Source: Treponema sp. (GTDB lineage Bacteria > Spirochaetota > Spirochaetia > Treponematales > Treponemataceae). Taken from it: a stretch of 39,346 nt of DNA. The translations under genes and the position numbers were made by a program. Of this stretch, positions 22,530 to 32,135 are shown one piece after another. The stretch's first letter is position 1. Every line of letters starts with the position of its first letter. Location of the stretch: the NCBI GenBank assembly GCA_024402595.1, contig JAKSTL010000018.1, positions 1 to 39,346 of the forward strand. Direction: 5' to 3'. Under the pieces are notes generated by a model. The model saw only the letters and a program-made list of their open reading frames with translations, did no database searches and was not told where the DNA came from.

Positions 22530-22568
22530 TTGATTTACAATTATCTATTACATATTGGGGAAAAGATT

Positions 22569-24278
22569 ATGTCTAAAAAGTTGTTTTCTAGGGTGGGGAA
22601 AACCACTATTATGCCATTAGGGATAAAAATTCTTTTTATTTTTATCTGTCTTATTTTATTTTCAAACTTTGCAACAAATTACATTTCTCTTAGACTTTCT
22701 CAGCGGGAAATCATCAATCTTAACAATAAAATTATGGTTGAACAGCTGAAGGAACTCTATAACAATTCTGTTAATCAATATCAGATTTACAGTTATTCAA
22801 AAAATAAAGATGATGTAAAAAATGCAATGGAAAAAGCGGCCAAAGCTGGTTTTGGAAATAAAAACAGTGTAGCTTTTGGAGTAAAGGCAAACTCTGTTCT
22901 CTCTTTTGTTGCTTGTAACAATACAGAAGTGGTGTGGAGCCGTTTTATAGATGCAGACGCATTGAAGGTTCTTGTTGAACGCTTGGAAAATGGAATTACA
23001 GATGGTTCCATAACCTTTGACGGTTATATGGGGGAATATTTTGGCGTTTATAAATATCAGGAAGATTGGGATTATTTTTTAATTCGGGCAGAACTTCGAA
23101 AAGATATGGATAAAAATGTAAATAGAGTTTTTATCATCACTTCTATAATCATTTTGGTACTGACTTTGTTCTTTATTGCTATGGGTTATATTATTCTGAA
23201 CAAAGAGTTTATGCCTCTTCACAATTTTACGGAATCTCTTTTGGAAATGCAGCGTAATAAAGAGTTGGGTATTATTGATTTGTCTAAAGCTCCTAACGAT
23301 GATATTACCTATTTTGCGGCATCGTTTAACTCGCTATCTTCTTCGGTTAATAGCCTTTTAAATACTTTCCAGAAGTTTGTTTCAAAAGATATTGTAGCTA
23401 AAGCCTATTCTGGAGAAGGTGTTGGTCTTGAAGGAAATCAGCGTGAACTTACAATGCTTTTTTCTGATATAAAAAGTTTTACTTTCCGAACAGAAACCTT
23501 GGGAAATGACATTATGGATGTTTTGAATGTTCACTATAACAAGGTTATTCAAAATGTTCACGATAACAAAGGTGTTGTAGGTTCAATTATTGGTGATGCA
23601 ATTCTAGCGGTTTTTGGAACTACAGAAACAACTGAGTCTAAATCTTATAAATCTATCGAAGCGGCTTGGGATATTACTCGTTCAACGGCGGAACTGCGTC
23701 GACTTATGAATGAGCGAAAAAATGAAATTGAAAAAACAAGAACTCTTACTGCTTCTGAAATGAGAGTTTTTGAAGCGGTTTTGTTGGATGTTGGTGTTGG
23801 TATTGATGGTGGAAATGTTTTCTATGGAACAATTGGTCGAGATGACAGCAAAAATCCAAAGGATGCTCATATGGCAAACACTGTTATTGGAGATACTGTA
23901 AACTCTGCTTCTCGCTTGGAAGGGTTGACCCGCATTTATCATATTCCAGTGATTGTTTCAGAATATATTAAAAATGAAGTAGAACGAGAAACCAATAGAT
24001 ATAAGTTTTTTGAAATTGATACAGTTCAGGTAAAAGGAAAAACAGAAGGTAAAAAAATCTTCTTCCCAATTGATTCTACTGTAGCGGATCCTCTGGTTGT
24101 AATGAAATACGGTATATTTGAACAAGGTTTGCAGTCTTATTACGATGGAGACTGGAAATCTGCAAGAAAATTATTTAAAGAATGTGAACTTGAAGTTGTA
24201 CAGGTTTTCCTTGAAAGAATGGGACAGAAAAGTGCACCAGAAAATTGGAGCGGAATATGGACAATGACAACAAAATAA
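22569..24278 (+). CDS. Membrane class III adenylate/guanylate cyclase
   Basis: Makes a cyclic nucleotide from ATP or GTP. Topology: a membrane helix at ~15-38 (MPLGIKILFIFICLILFSNF), a ~150-residue extracytoplasmic sensor, a second helix at ~185-208 (VFIITSIIILVLTLFFIAMGY), a HAMP-like linker, and the catalytic domain from ~290. Both metal aspartates are present: Asp300 (LFSDIKSFT) and Asp343 (IIGDAILAVFG), plus the transition-state N/R pair in GDTVNSASRLEG. The substrate-selecting Lys, normally four residues before the second Asp, is Ser339 here. The frame opens 13 codons earlier, but GGGGAAAAG precedes the ATG at 22569. Its 3' end overlaps the coiled-coil gene by 22 bases, so the two are translationally coupled. 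Confidence 0.9.
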   Translation: MSKKLFSRVGKTTIMPLGIKILFIFICLILFSNFATNYISLRLSQREIINLNNKIMVEQLKELYNNSVNQYQIYSYSKNKDDVKNAMEKAAKAGFGNKNSVAFGVKANSVLSFVACNNTEVVWSRFIDADALKVLVERLENGITDGSITFDGYMGEYFGVYKYQEDWDYFLIRAELRKDMDKNVNRVFIITSIIILVLTLFFIAMGYIILNKEFMPLHNFTESLLEMQRNKELGIIDLSKAPNDDITYFAASFNSLSSSVNSLLNTFQKFVSKDIVAKAYSGEGVGLEGNQRELTMLFSDIKSFTFRTETLGNDIMDVLNVHYNKVIQNVHDNKGVVGSIIGDAILAVFGTTETTESKSYKSIEAAWDITRSTAELRRLMNERKNEIEKTRTLTASEMRVFEAVLLDVGVGIDGGNVFYGTIGRDDSKNPKDAHMANTVIGDTVNSASRLEGLTRIYHIPVIVSEYIKNEVERETNRYKFFEIDTVQVKGKTEGKKIFFPIDSTVADPLVVMKYGIFEQGLQSYYDGDWKSARKLFKECELEVVQVFLERMGQKSAPENWSGIWTMTTK

Positions 24279-26023
24279 AAAGTGAAATGGAAACAGAAAA
24301 TCAATTGGACGAAAAAGAACTGATAGAAATAAGAGATAAAAAAGAATTGACCGCAAAGGATTTTATTCCTAGTCAGCAGATTCACAGAGAAGTTCGAATG
24401 TTTTTGGATTCGGAGCTGGCTACTCTTCATCAACAGGCAGAAATACAGACTTACAATCTTGAAGAAGAATATGCAAAGACAAAAAAACACAAATCTCATC
24501 TTTCATGGGTGATTCTTTTTGTATGTTTTATTGTGGTTGTGGCTACTGTTTTTATTATTACTTCAATCAGTTCCAGAAATGATAAAAATGTAACGGTGGA
24601 ACTTTCTGAGTTTGATGATTTGAATCTTAAAAGTCTTTTGGATACGGTTTCAAAAGTTCAGGCTAATTATGATGATTCTGTAAAAAATCGTACATCCTTG
24701 TTGAATGATAAAGAAGTTGCTCTTAGGGCGGCAGAAGCAAAGAAATTGCAGGATGAGTTTGTTATTGAATCATTAAAACTTTCTGCAAAGGAAGAAAAGG
24801 CTAGACTGGAGACTGTTCAAAAAGAATATGAATCTGCGGTTACTAAAATAAACAATGATTATGAACCTCGAATTAAAGCTTTGGAATCGGAAATCCAAGG
24901 TTACGAAAAGCAGTTGAAGGAATATGATGCAGAAAAAATAGAAGCGGCACAGGCACAGGAACGACTTTTGAATAGTGAAAGACGGGTTCAGGAGCTTGAA
25001 AGAAAAAAACTTGCTCAGCAGTATGAAACAAGAATTGATGAATTGGAAAAAACAATTGAAGATTTGCGTTCTGCTAACAATGATGATATGTTCCGCTCAA
25101 TTACTGCTTTATCAGAGAAATATCAGGAAGAAATAAACGGACTTGATCCTCAGATAAACGATCTTACGGCGGAAGATATTATTACCAGAGCAAAATCTAT
25201 GAAAAATGAGGCCTTTGATGCTTCTGTTTTTGATGAAGTTGATAATTTTATGCTTGAATCTAGTGTAGAAAAATATCAGGCACTTTATGACGATTACAAT
25301 TATCTGGATAAAACCGTTACTTCTTTGCCACAGAAAAACTCTATACCATCTTATGTTCAGGCTTCTAGAACTCTTGTAGATAATTTGGGACAGACTTTTA
25401 CAAAAACTACTCTTTCTCTTTATAAAGATAATGTAAAGAAAGATTCCACAATAGATTGGCTGGAAGAGGAACTTGATGGCATTTATGATGAGTATAATGA
25501 GCTTGTAGACGACTATAATGACACTGTAGATAATTATGATGCAGAAATAGCGGCTTTAAAGACAAAGCATTCAAATGAAAAAGAAGCTATGAATAAGAAG
25601 CATAAAGAAGAAATGCATCAGCAGGAAGTAACTCTTACTGAAACCTTGACTACAAAACTTACTAATGAAAAAAATCAGGCTTTGGATTTGCAGCAGTCAG
25701 AATATGAAAAGTGTCTTGATACAATTATTACTGCGGCAAAAGTTTTGGGTACAGTTGAAAAAATCAACTCTAAAGACGATATTCATATTTATATATTGCC
25801 AGCGGCGAGACCTTATATTACAGATTTGGGAATCCCTTGCGAAATAAAAGCGGCAAAGTCTATAAAAGGGACTGTAGTTAAAGCTACGGAAGAAGTACGG
25901 GGAAAAAATGTTACTTATTTTAAGTTTGTTCCTGCAAAAGACAAAGCGGGGGCTACAATTCCCTTTGATTTTGCTTCTGTAAAGACTGGCTTGCCTGTAA
26001 AAATCAATGTAAAAATTAAGTAG
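24257..26023 (+). CDS. Single-pass membrane coiled-coil protein (588 aa)
   Basis: No family is recognised. An acidic cytosolic N-terminal part (~1-78) leads to one membrane helix (~79-102, LSWVILFVCFIVVVATVFII). Residues ~120-300 are a strong, charged coiled coil rich in Glu, Lys, Ala; further helical segments run to ~500, including DGIYDEYNELVDDYNDTVDN and NEKEAMNKKHKEEMHQQEV. A C-terminal ~90-residue domain looks beta-rich (HIYILPAARPYITDLGIPCE). The frame starts at a TTG four codons earlier, but GGAG stands six bases before the ATG at 24257. The start lies inside the cyclase gene, 22 bases before its stop, so it is likely a functional partner, for example a structural or signalling subunit; this is inference. 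Confidence 0.8.
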   Translation: MDNDNKIKSEMETENQLDEKELIEIRDKKELTAKDFIPSQQIHREVRMFLDSELATLHQQAEIQTYNLEEEYAKTKKHKSHLSWVILFVCFIVVVATVFIITSISSRNDKNVTVELSEFDDLNLKSLLDTVSKVQANYDDSVKNRTSLLNDKEVALRAAEAKKLQDEFVIESLKLSAKEEKARLETVQKEYESAVTKINNDYEPRIKALESEIQGYEKQLKEYDAEKIEAAQAQERLLNSERRVQELERKKLAQQYETRIDELEKTIEDLRSANNDDMFRSITALSEKYQEEINGLDPQINDLTAEDIITRAKSMKNEAFDASVFDEVDNFMLESSVEKYQALYDDYNYLDKTVTSLPQKNSIPSYVQASRTLVDNLGQTFTKTTLSLYKDNVKKDSTIDWLEEELDGIYDEYNELVDDYNDTVDNYDAEIAALKTKHSNEKEAMNKKHKEEMHQQEVTLTETLTTKLTNEKNQALDLQQSEYEKCLDTIITAAKVLGTVEKINSKDDIHIYILPAARPYITDLGIPCEIKAAKSIKGTVVKATEEVRGKNVTYFKFVPAKDKAGATIPFDFASVKTGLPVKINVKIK

Positions 26024-26099
26024 AAGATAAATACTTTTTAGACATCCCTTTATATACAATTTCGCGGTAAGAACTTTTTTTACAAAAATTACAAAAAAG

Positions 26100-26128
26100 T
26101 TGAAAAATTATGTCATTACTATTAGATT
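26100..26128 (+). promoter_or_regulatory. Promoter of the activase gene, leaderless
   Basis: TTGAAA (26100-26105), 17 bases, TAGATT (26123-26128). The transcript should start at about 26135, the A of the ATG. No ribosome binding site precedes that ATG. Confidence 0.5.
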
Positions 26129-26134
26129 ATACTT

Positions 26135-29100
26135 ATGATTAAGGATAATTTACCTATTAGAATTGGTATAGATGTAGGTTCAACAACTGTAAAAATTGCA
26201 ATTCTTGACGACAATGATAAACTTATTTACGGTGATTATCAGCGTCATCGGGCAGATATTAGAAGTACGATTATTTCTGTTGTAACAAAGGCATTGGAAA
26301 CTATAGAGTCTTTGGTTGAAGGCGGAAAAGACAGAGAAGTTACGGTAAAGGTTACAGGTTCTGGAGGCCTTTCGGTTTCTCAATGGCTGGAGATTCCTTT
26401 TATTCAAGAAGTAATTGCGGCTACAACTGCTGTAAAAAAGATTATTCCTCAAACTGATGTTGTAATTGAACTTGGCGGTGAAGATGCTAAGATAACATAT
26501 TTTAAAGGCGGCGTTGAGCAGAGGATGAATGGAACTTGTGCTGGTGGTACGGGTGCATTCATTGACCAAATGGCGGCTCTTTTGGAAACGGATGCTTCTG
26601 GATTGAATGAACTGGCCAAGGGTGCTCAACAGATTTATCCAATTGCGGCTCGCTGTGGTGTTTTTGCAAAAACTGATATTCAGCCGCTTATAAATGAAGG
26701 TGCCAGAAGAGAAGATATTGCCGCTTCAATTTTTCAAGCTGTAGTTTCTCAAACTATTTCTGGACTTGCTTGTGGTAAACCAATTCGTGGACATGTTGCG
26801 TTTTTGGGCGGACCTTTGCACTTTCTTGATCAGTTGAGATTCCGTTTTATAGATACATTAAAGCTTAAAGAAGATGAAATTATCATTCCAGAAGAATCTC
26901 AGTTGTTTGTGGCTTCTGGTTGTGCTTTTAGTGCTGAGAGAAAGTTTTCTGGCGATAACGAGGATTATCAGTTCCCAACAATTCAGTCTTTTAGAGAAAG
27001 TTTAAAAAATCTGGTGGGTGCAGAATTAAGTGAAGTTCAACGACTGGAACCTTTGTTCAAAAATCAGGCAGAATTGGATGAGTTTGAAGTTCGTCATAGT
27101 GAACAAAAGGCAAAAAGAGGCGACTTAAGAAAAACCCACGGACCAGTTTTCCTTGGTTTGGATTCTGGTTCTACTACAACAAAAGCTTGTCTTATTGATA
27201 AAAGCGGTAGAATCATTTGGGATTTTTATGCTCATAATCAGGGAAATCCGGTGGAGCTTGCAGTAAAGGTTTTGAAGGATTTATACAAGCTGCTTCCAGA
27301 GGATGTTTACATTGCCCGTGCAGTTTCAACAGGTTATGGAGAAGCATTGTTTCAGGCCGCTCTGGGTGTGGATGCTGGCGAAGTTGAAACTATAACCCAT
27401 TTTAGAGCGGCAAACTTTTTTGTTCCTGGTGTAGAGTTCCTTTTGGACATTGGTGGACAGGATATGAAATGTCTGCGAATGAAAGATGGAGCAATTGTTT
27501 CTATTCAGTTGAATGAAGCTTGTTCTTCCGGTTGTGGTTCTTTTTTGGACAATTTTGCAAACACAATGGGAATGGATGTAAAAGAGTTTGGAAAAATTGC
27601 ATTAATGGCACAAAAGCCTGTAGATTTGGGTTCTCGTTGTACAGTATTTATGAACAGTCGTGTAAAGCAGGCTCAAAAAGAAGGCGCTTCGGTTGCAGAT
27701 ATAGCGGCAGGACTTTCTTATTCTGTAATAAAAAATGCTTTGTTTAAAGTTATAAAGTTGAGAAAAGCTTCAGAAATTGGAGAGAAGGTTGTTGTTCAGG
27801 GTGGAACTTTCTTTAATGATGCAATTCTTAGGGCTTTTGAAAAAATTGCTGGAGTTCAGGTTTATCGTCCAGATGTGGCAGGTTTGATGGGAGCTTATGG
27901 TTCAGCCTTAATTGCTTATGATCAATGGCTGGATTTAATGGAGCCAAAACCAGGTGAGCCAGAAGGGACAGTTCATGATGTTCGTTCTAGCATTGCAACT
28001 CTTGATGAATTAGAAAACTTCCATGTGGATTTAGATTTGAAACGATGTGGAAAATGTCAGAATAATTGTCTGCTTACAATAAATGCTTTTTCTACAGGTG
28101 GAACTAAACGAACCTTTATTACTGGAAACCGATGCGAGAAAGGTGCAGAAATTGAAGGTCAGGTTATTGATGCTTCAAACAAAAATAATACTGGTATTGA
28201 CGATGATTCTGATATAGGACCAATGCCAAATCTTTTTCAGTGGAAATATAATCGTTTGTTCCATTATGTGCCACGGAAACCAGAAGATGCTCCTATGGGG
28301 GATGTAGGAATACCTCGTGTTCTTAACATGTACGAAAATTATCCGCTGTGGTTTACTTTCTTTAATGAATTGGGCTTCCGTGTGTTGTTAAGTCAGCGTT
28401 CAAGCCGCAATGTTTACGAGAAAGGGCTGGAAACAATTCCTTCTGAATCTGTGTGTTATCCTGGAAAAATAAGCCATGGTCATGTGGAAAGTTTAATTCA
28501 GCGGGGAATTAAGTTTATTTTTTATCCATGTGCGCCTTATGAACAGCAGGAGGATGCGGGAGCGGGAAATCATTACAACTGTCCAATCGTAACCAGCTAT
28601 CCAGAAGTTTTGCGAAATAATATAGAAGCTTTGAGACAGGATTCGACTATTCTTTATATGAATCCCTTCCTTCCAATTTACGACAAGGAGCGACTTAAGG
28701 AACGACTTGCACAGGAATTGTTGCCGAACTTTCCAAAACTTTCAAAATCTGCCATTTATGCGGCTCTTGATAAAGCTTGGGATGAACAGCAGAAATTTAG
28801 ACAGGATGTTCGTCTTGCGGGAGAAGAAGCTCTGGAAGAAATGATTACAAAAGGTGGAAGCGGAATTGTTCTTGCTGGCCGACCTTATCATTTAGATCCA
28901 GAAATAAATCACGGAATTCCAGAACTTATAAATGGACTAGGGCTGGCGGTTTTTACGGAAGATTCAATTGCACATTTGGGGAATATTGAACGCCCATTGC
29001 GAATTATTGACCAATGGACTTATCACAACCGTTTGTATAGAGCCGCAAGTTTTGTAAGCGAAATGCCAGATTTGGAACTAGTTCAACTTACCTCCTTTGG

Positions 29101-30631
29101 TTGTGGTCTGGACGCAGTTACCGCAGATCAGGTGGATGAAATTCTTCGGGCAAAAAACCGAATGTACACCCTTATAAAAATTGATGAAGGTTCGAACCTT
29201 GGAGCAGTAAGAATTCGTATTCGTTCATTGATTGCCGCGGTAAAAGAACGTCGAAGAAATAAGCGGCGTTTGGAAAAACGGTCGTCGGCTTACCAACGGG
29301 CTGTGTTCACCGAAGAAATGAAGACAAATTACACAATTATTTGCCCTCAGATGTCACCAATTCATTTTAGACTTTTACAATCTGCTTTTGCGGTTGGTAG
29401 TTATAATTTTGTGGTATTGGATTCTGTTGATCCAAAAGCGGTTGATGCAGGATTGCGCTATGTTAATAACGATGCCTGCTATCCTTCGCTTTTAGTGGCA
29501 GGTCAGTTTATTTCTGCTCTGGAATCGGGAAAATATGATGTAGATAAAGTTGCTCTGGTTATTACACAAACAGGTGGCGGCTGTAGAGCAACCAATTATA
29601 TAGGATTTATTCGTCGTGCATTAAATGATGCGGGGTGGAGTCAGGTTCCTGTTATAAGTTTAAGTGTACAAGGATTTGAATCTAATCCTGGATTTAAAAT
29701 CACTCTTCCACTAGGCGACAATCTTATCAAATCAATTATGCTGGGTGATGTCTTTATGCGTTGTTTGTACCGCGTGCGTCCATACGAAGCCGTATCTGGT
29801 TCCGCAAATCAGTTGTACGAAAAGTGGAATGCAAAGCTTTGTGAAGAACTCAAACACCATATGAGCTTTAAAACTTACCACAAATATATAAAAGCCATCA
29901 TTCAAGATTTCGACAATCTTCCACTTAAGCCAATAAAAAAAGCAAGAGTAGGCGTCGTTGGTGAAATATTAGTTAAGTTCCATCCAACCGCCAATAATCA
30001 GATTGTAGAAACAATTGAACGGGAAGGTGCTGAATGTGTTATGCCCGATTTAGCAGACTTTTTCTTCTATTCCTTTGCCACCGGCATTTTTAGACATAAA
30101 GAACTGGCTTTCCCAAAAAAATCAGAGCGTAATGCCCGACTTTTGGTTTGGGGCCTAGAATTGTATAGAAGAAAAATGAAAAAATATCTGAAAAACAGCC
30201 GTCGTTTTACACCTCCAGCAAAAATCTATGATATGATGAAAGGTGTAGATGATATTGTTCAGCTTGGAAATATTATGGGGGAAGGTTGGTTCCTTACAGC
30301 AGAAATGGTTGAACTAATTCATTCCGGGGCACCAAGTATAGCTTGTGTTCAGCCTTTTGCCTGTTTGCCAAATCATGTAACTGGAAAAGGTATGATAAAG
30401 GAACTTCGCCGTCGTTTCCCTGATGCAAATATAAGTGCCATAGATTACGATCCAGGTTGTTCAGAAGTAAATCAGTTGAATAGACTTAAACTTTTGCTTT
30501 CAAATGCGCCAATCGGTAAACATCCAGATGAAAATGAAGATGGATTAATTAAAATGGCAGATGGAACTTTTGTAAAACCAAGGATTCAGTTGGCGGAAGG
30601 TGCAACCGATACAGATCCAGCGGGCGAGTAA
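26135..30631 (+). CDS. Giant CoA-dehydratase-activator-type ATPase, tandem BcrAD_BadFAG plus DUF2229 (1498 aa)
   Basis: Such activators couple ATP hydrolysis to low-potential electron transfer, classically to 2-hydroxyacyl-CoA dehydratases. There are two ASKHA ATPase domains: first IGIDVGSTTVKIA (from ~10) with cluster ligands Cys135 (NGTCAGGTGAF) and Cys174 (RCGVFAK); second FLGLDSGSTTTKACL (~339) with Cys463 (ACSSGCGSFLD) and Cys502 (SRCTVFMNS). Both pairs are 39 residues apart, as in HgdC-type activators. A four-Cys segment follows (Cys638, 641, 645, 667), then a DUF2229-type, HgdB-like region (ESVCYPGKISHGHVESLI, FIFYPCAPYEQQ, VLAGRPYHLDPEINHGIPEL) and a long C-terminal part with more conserved-looking Cys. 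No dehydratase subunits are nearby. It starts at a leaderless promoter and precedes a secreted protein by ten bases. Cytosolic. Confidence 0.9.
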   Translation: MIKDNLPIRIGIDVGSTTVKIAILDDNDKLIYGDYQRHRADIRSTIISVVTKALETIESLVEGGKDREVTVKVTGSGGLSVSQWLEIPFIQEVIAATTAVKKIIPQTDVVIELGGEDAKITYFKGGVEQRMNGTCAGGTGAFIDQMAALLETDASGLNELAKGAQQIYPIAARCGVFAKTDIQPLINEGARREDIAASIFQAVVSQTISGLACGKPIRGHVAFLGGPLHFLDQLRFRFIDTLKLKEDEIIIPEESQLFVASGCAFSAERKFSGDNEDYQFPTIQSFRESLKNLVGAELSEVQRLEPLFKNQAELDEFEVRHSEQKAKRGDLRKTHGPVFLGLDSGSTTTKACLIDKSGRIIWDFYAHNQGNPVELAVKVLKDLYKLLPEDVYIARAVSTGYGEALFQAALGVDAGEVETITHFRAANFFVPGVEFLLDIGGQDMKCLRMKDGAIVSIQLNEACSSGCGSFLDNFANTMGMDVKEFGKIALMAQKPVDLGSRCTVFMNSRVKQAQKEGASVADIAAGLSYSVIKNALFKVIKLRKASEIGEKVVVQGGTFFNDAILRAFEKIAGVQVYRPDVAGLMGAYGSALIAYDQWLDLMEPKPGEPEGTVHDVRSSIATLDELENFHVDLDLKRCGKCQNNCLLTINAFSTGGTKRTFITGNRCEKGAEIEGQVIDASNKNNTGIDDDSDIGPMPNLFQWKYNRLFHYVPRKPEDAPMGDVGIPRVLNMYENYPLWFTFFNELGFRVLLSQRSSRNVYEKGLETIPSESVCYPGKISHGHVESLIQRGIKFIFYPCAPYEQQEDAGAGNHYNCPIVTSYPEVLRNNIEALRQDSTILYMNPFLPIYDKERLKERLAQELLPNFPKLSKSAIYAALDKAWDEQQKFRQDVRLAGEEALEEMITKGGSGIVLAGRPYHLDPEINHGIPELINGLGLAVFTEDSIAHLGNIERPLRIIDQWTYHNRLYRAASFVSEMPDLELVQLTSFGCGLDAVTADQVDEILRAKNRMYTLIKIDEGSNLGAVRIRIRSLIAAVKERRRNKRRLEKRSSAYQRAVFTEEMKTNYTIICPQMSPIHFRLLQSAFAVGSYNFVVLDSVDPKAVDAGLRYVNNDACYPSLLVAGQFISALESGKYDVDKVALVITQTGGGCRATNYIGFIRRALNDAGWSQVPVISLSVQGFESNPGFKITLPLGDNLIKSIMLGDVFMRCLYRVRPYEAVSGSANQLYEKWNAKLCEELKHHMSFKTYHKYIKAIIQDFDNLPLKPIKKARVGVVGEILVKFHPTANNQIVETIEREGAECVMPDLADFFFYSFATGIFRHKELAFPKKSERNARLLVWGLELYRRKMKKYLKNSRRFTPPAKIYDMMKGVDDIVQLGNIMGEGWFLTAEMVELIHSGAPSIACVQPFACLPNHVTGKGMIKELRRRFPDANISAIDYDPGCSEVNQLNRLKLLLSNAPIGKHPDENEDGLIKMADGTFVKPRIQLAEGATDTDPAGE

Positions 30632-30641
30632 AAAGAGGTTA

Positions 30642-32060
30642 ATGTTAATAATGAAAAAATATTTGTTTTTGTTTTTTTGGCTTTTTATTATTTCTCCACT
30701 TTTTGCCGCTTATAATACTTGGGGCATTCCAGATTCATCAGAAATTAGAAGTGAATTGCAGGAACGATGGTTTGAAGCAGATTTAGCTACAGTTAGGGAA
30801 AATAAGCCGGAAACCTATTTAAACGATGCAGGCCAGAAGTTTCAGATTCGTCTGGAAGAAGTAGAAAATGCCTTTTATATTTTTATGTCTCCAGCGACAA
30901 AGTTAAAAGTAAAGATTTTTACTAATGAAGGTGAACGAACAGAAGAACAGGAGTTTTTCCCTGGAGATAATCCTGGCAGCTGGGTTTTAATTCGTGATAA
31001 AAAAACAGGTAAACCAATTCATATTCGCTGGTATTTTATGGAAAACAGCGAAGTTTATGTTCAATTTTCGCCTCATAAAAAAACTTGCCTGGCTGATATG
31101 GTTATTTTTGACAGTTATGTAGCAAGAGGCATTCCTACAGGTGTTCCTTTTTCTCTTTTTTACAAGGCATCTTTTCAGGAAATGCTAAAAGTTACAGAAA
31201 ATATTTTACCTTGGAAATATGTAACAATTGATTCCAATGCCTACCACAGCATAAAGCAAATTGGTAATGTAATTCAGGAAAATCTTCCTACTATTCGTTA
31301 TATTCCAGATGCAATGTACGATGAAAATTATACTCTTGTGCGAATCTCCGATGGACAGCCCTTTGATATTTATAATTATTATTTAGAAAGAGGCGATATT
31401 CCATTTGGTTCCAATTCTTTCCACGAATATAAAAATCTTTATCTGTCTTCCGCTGGTTTTGTAAAGTGGATAGCAGACGGCTTGGTAGAACCAATTGCTG
31501 GTAATGGATTAAACCGTGCTCCTTTGATATTAGAAACAACTTCTGTAAAAGAAAATGGTTATCAGGGAGTTTTGTCGGAGCAGTATAGTCTTTCTTTTTC
31601 ATTAAATTGGATTAGAAATCTTGCTTCTGCCGTAATTTCTGTTTATACTTCCAAAACTTATTTGTTTAACGAAGCAGGTGTTGATGTAAATATAACGCCT
31701 TTTTCTATGACAAATAATGTGATTTCCTTTGTAGAAGATTCAGGTTATAATCCTGCTGTTTTAAAGACACTGTTTTATTTACTGGCGGCCACCGATCCTG
31801 AAACTTTTTATTTTGGAGCTATTCGAGAAACCGACCGTTCTGTAGTTCCAGAAATAAAAACCTTTAATGATTGTGTGGTTTTTCTTCCATACTTTGACAG
31901 TAACCATTTATTTAATTGTTTTGTTTTTATGAATGGCAAGTCTTTTACATTGGATGATTTTTGCAGACTTTATCAGGATTCTTTCGTTTATCTTACAAGA
32001 GTTCGTGCTAATGATGATTTTTACCCCTTGTCCATAAATTCTGCTGAATCTGAAAATTAA
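30642..32060 (+). CDS. Secreted protein of unknown function upstream of the TPR/TonB operon (472 aa)
   Basis: A signal peptide (MKKYLFLFFWLFIISPLFAA after MLI) exports the protein. No known domain is recognised; the mature part is rich in aromatic residues and Asn/Glu with a predicted beta-rich N-terminal domain (EDVENAFYIF-like strands around 60-140, FMSPATKLKVKIFTNEG). There are no lipobox and few cysteines. GAGG is three bases before the ATG at 30642 and twelve before a second ATG at 30651; both spacings are poor and either could start. It begins ten bases after the activase stop, so it may share that transcript, yet its export fits the downstream envelope genes better. The TPR gene follows after 75 bases. 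Confidence 0.75.
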   Translation: MLIMKKYLFLFFWLFIISPLFAAYNTWGIPDSSEIRSELQERWFEADLATVRENKPETYLNDAGQKFQIRLEEVENAFYIFMSPATKLKVKIFTNEGERTEEQEFFPGDNPGSWVLIRDKKTGKPIHIRWYFMENSEVYVQFSPHKKTCLADMVIFDSYVARGIPTGVPFSLFYKASFQEMLKVTENILPWKYVTIDSNAYHSIKQIGNVIQENLPTIRYIPDAMYDENYTLVRISDGQPFDIYNYYLERGDIPFGSNSFHEYKNLYLSSAGFVKWIADGLVEPIAGNGLNRAPLILETTSVKENGYQGVLSEQYSLSFSLNWIRNLASAVISVYTSKTYLFNEAGVDVNITPFSMTNNVISFVEDSGYNPAVLKTLFYLLAATDPETFYFGAIRETDRSVVPEIKTFNDCVVFLPYFDSNHLFNCFVFMNGKSFTLDDFCRLYQDSFVYLTRVRANDDFYPLSINSAESEN

Positions 32061-32135
32061 AAGTTTTATTAAAAGCAAAAGTCTAGCTAAAAGTAATTTG
32101 GGATTACTACATCTATTATTTTGGATTTTCAATTT

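Noticed and set aside
26180-26629. 149-residue frame antisense to the activase gene
   Set aside because: Lies opposite the conserved first ATPase domain; no independent signals.
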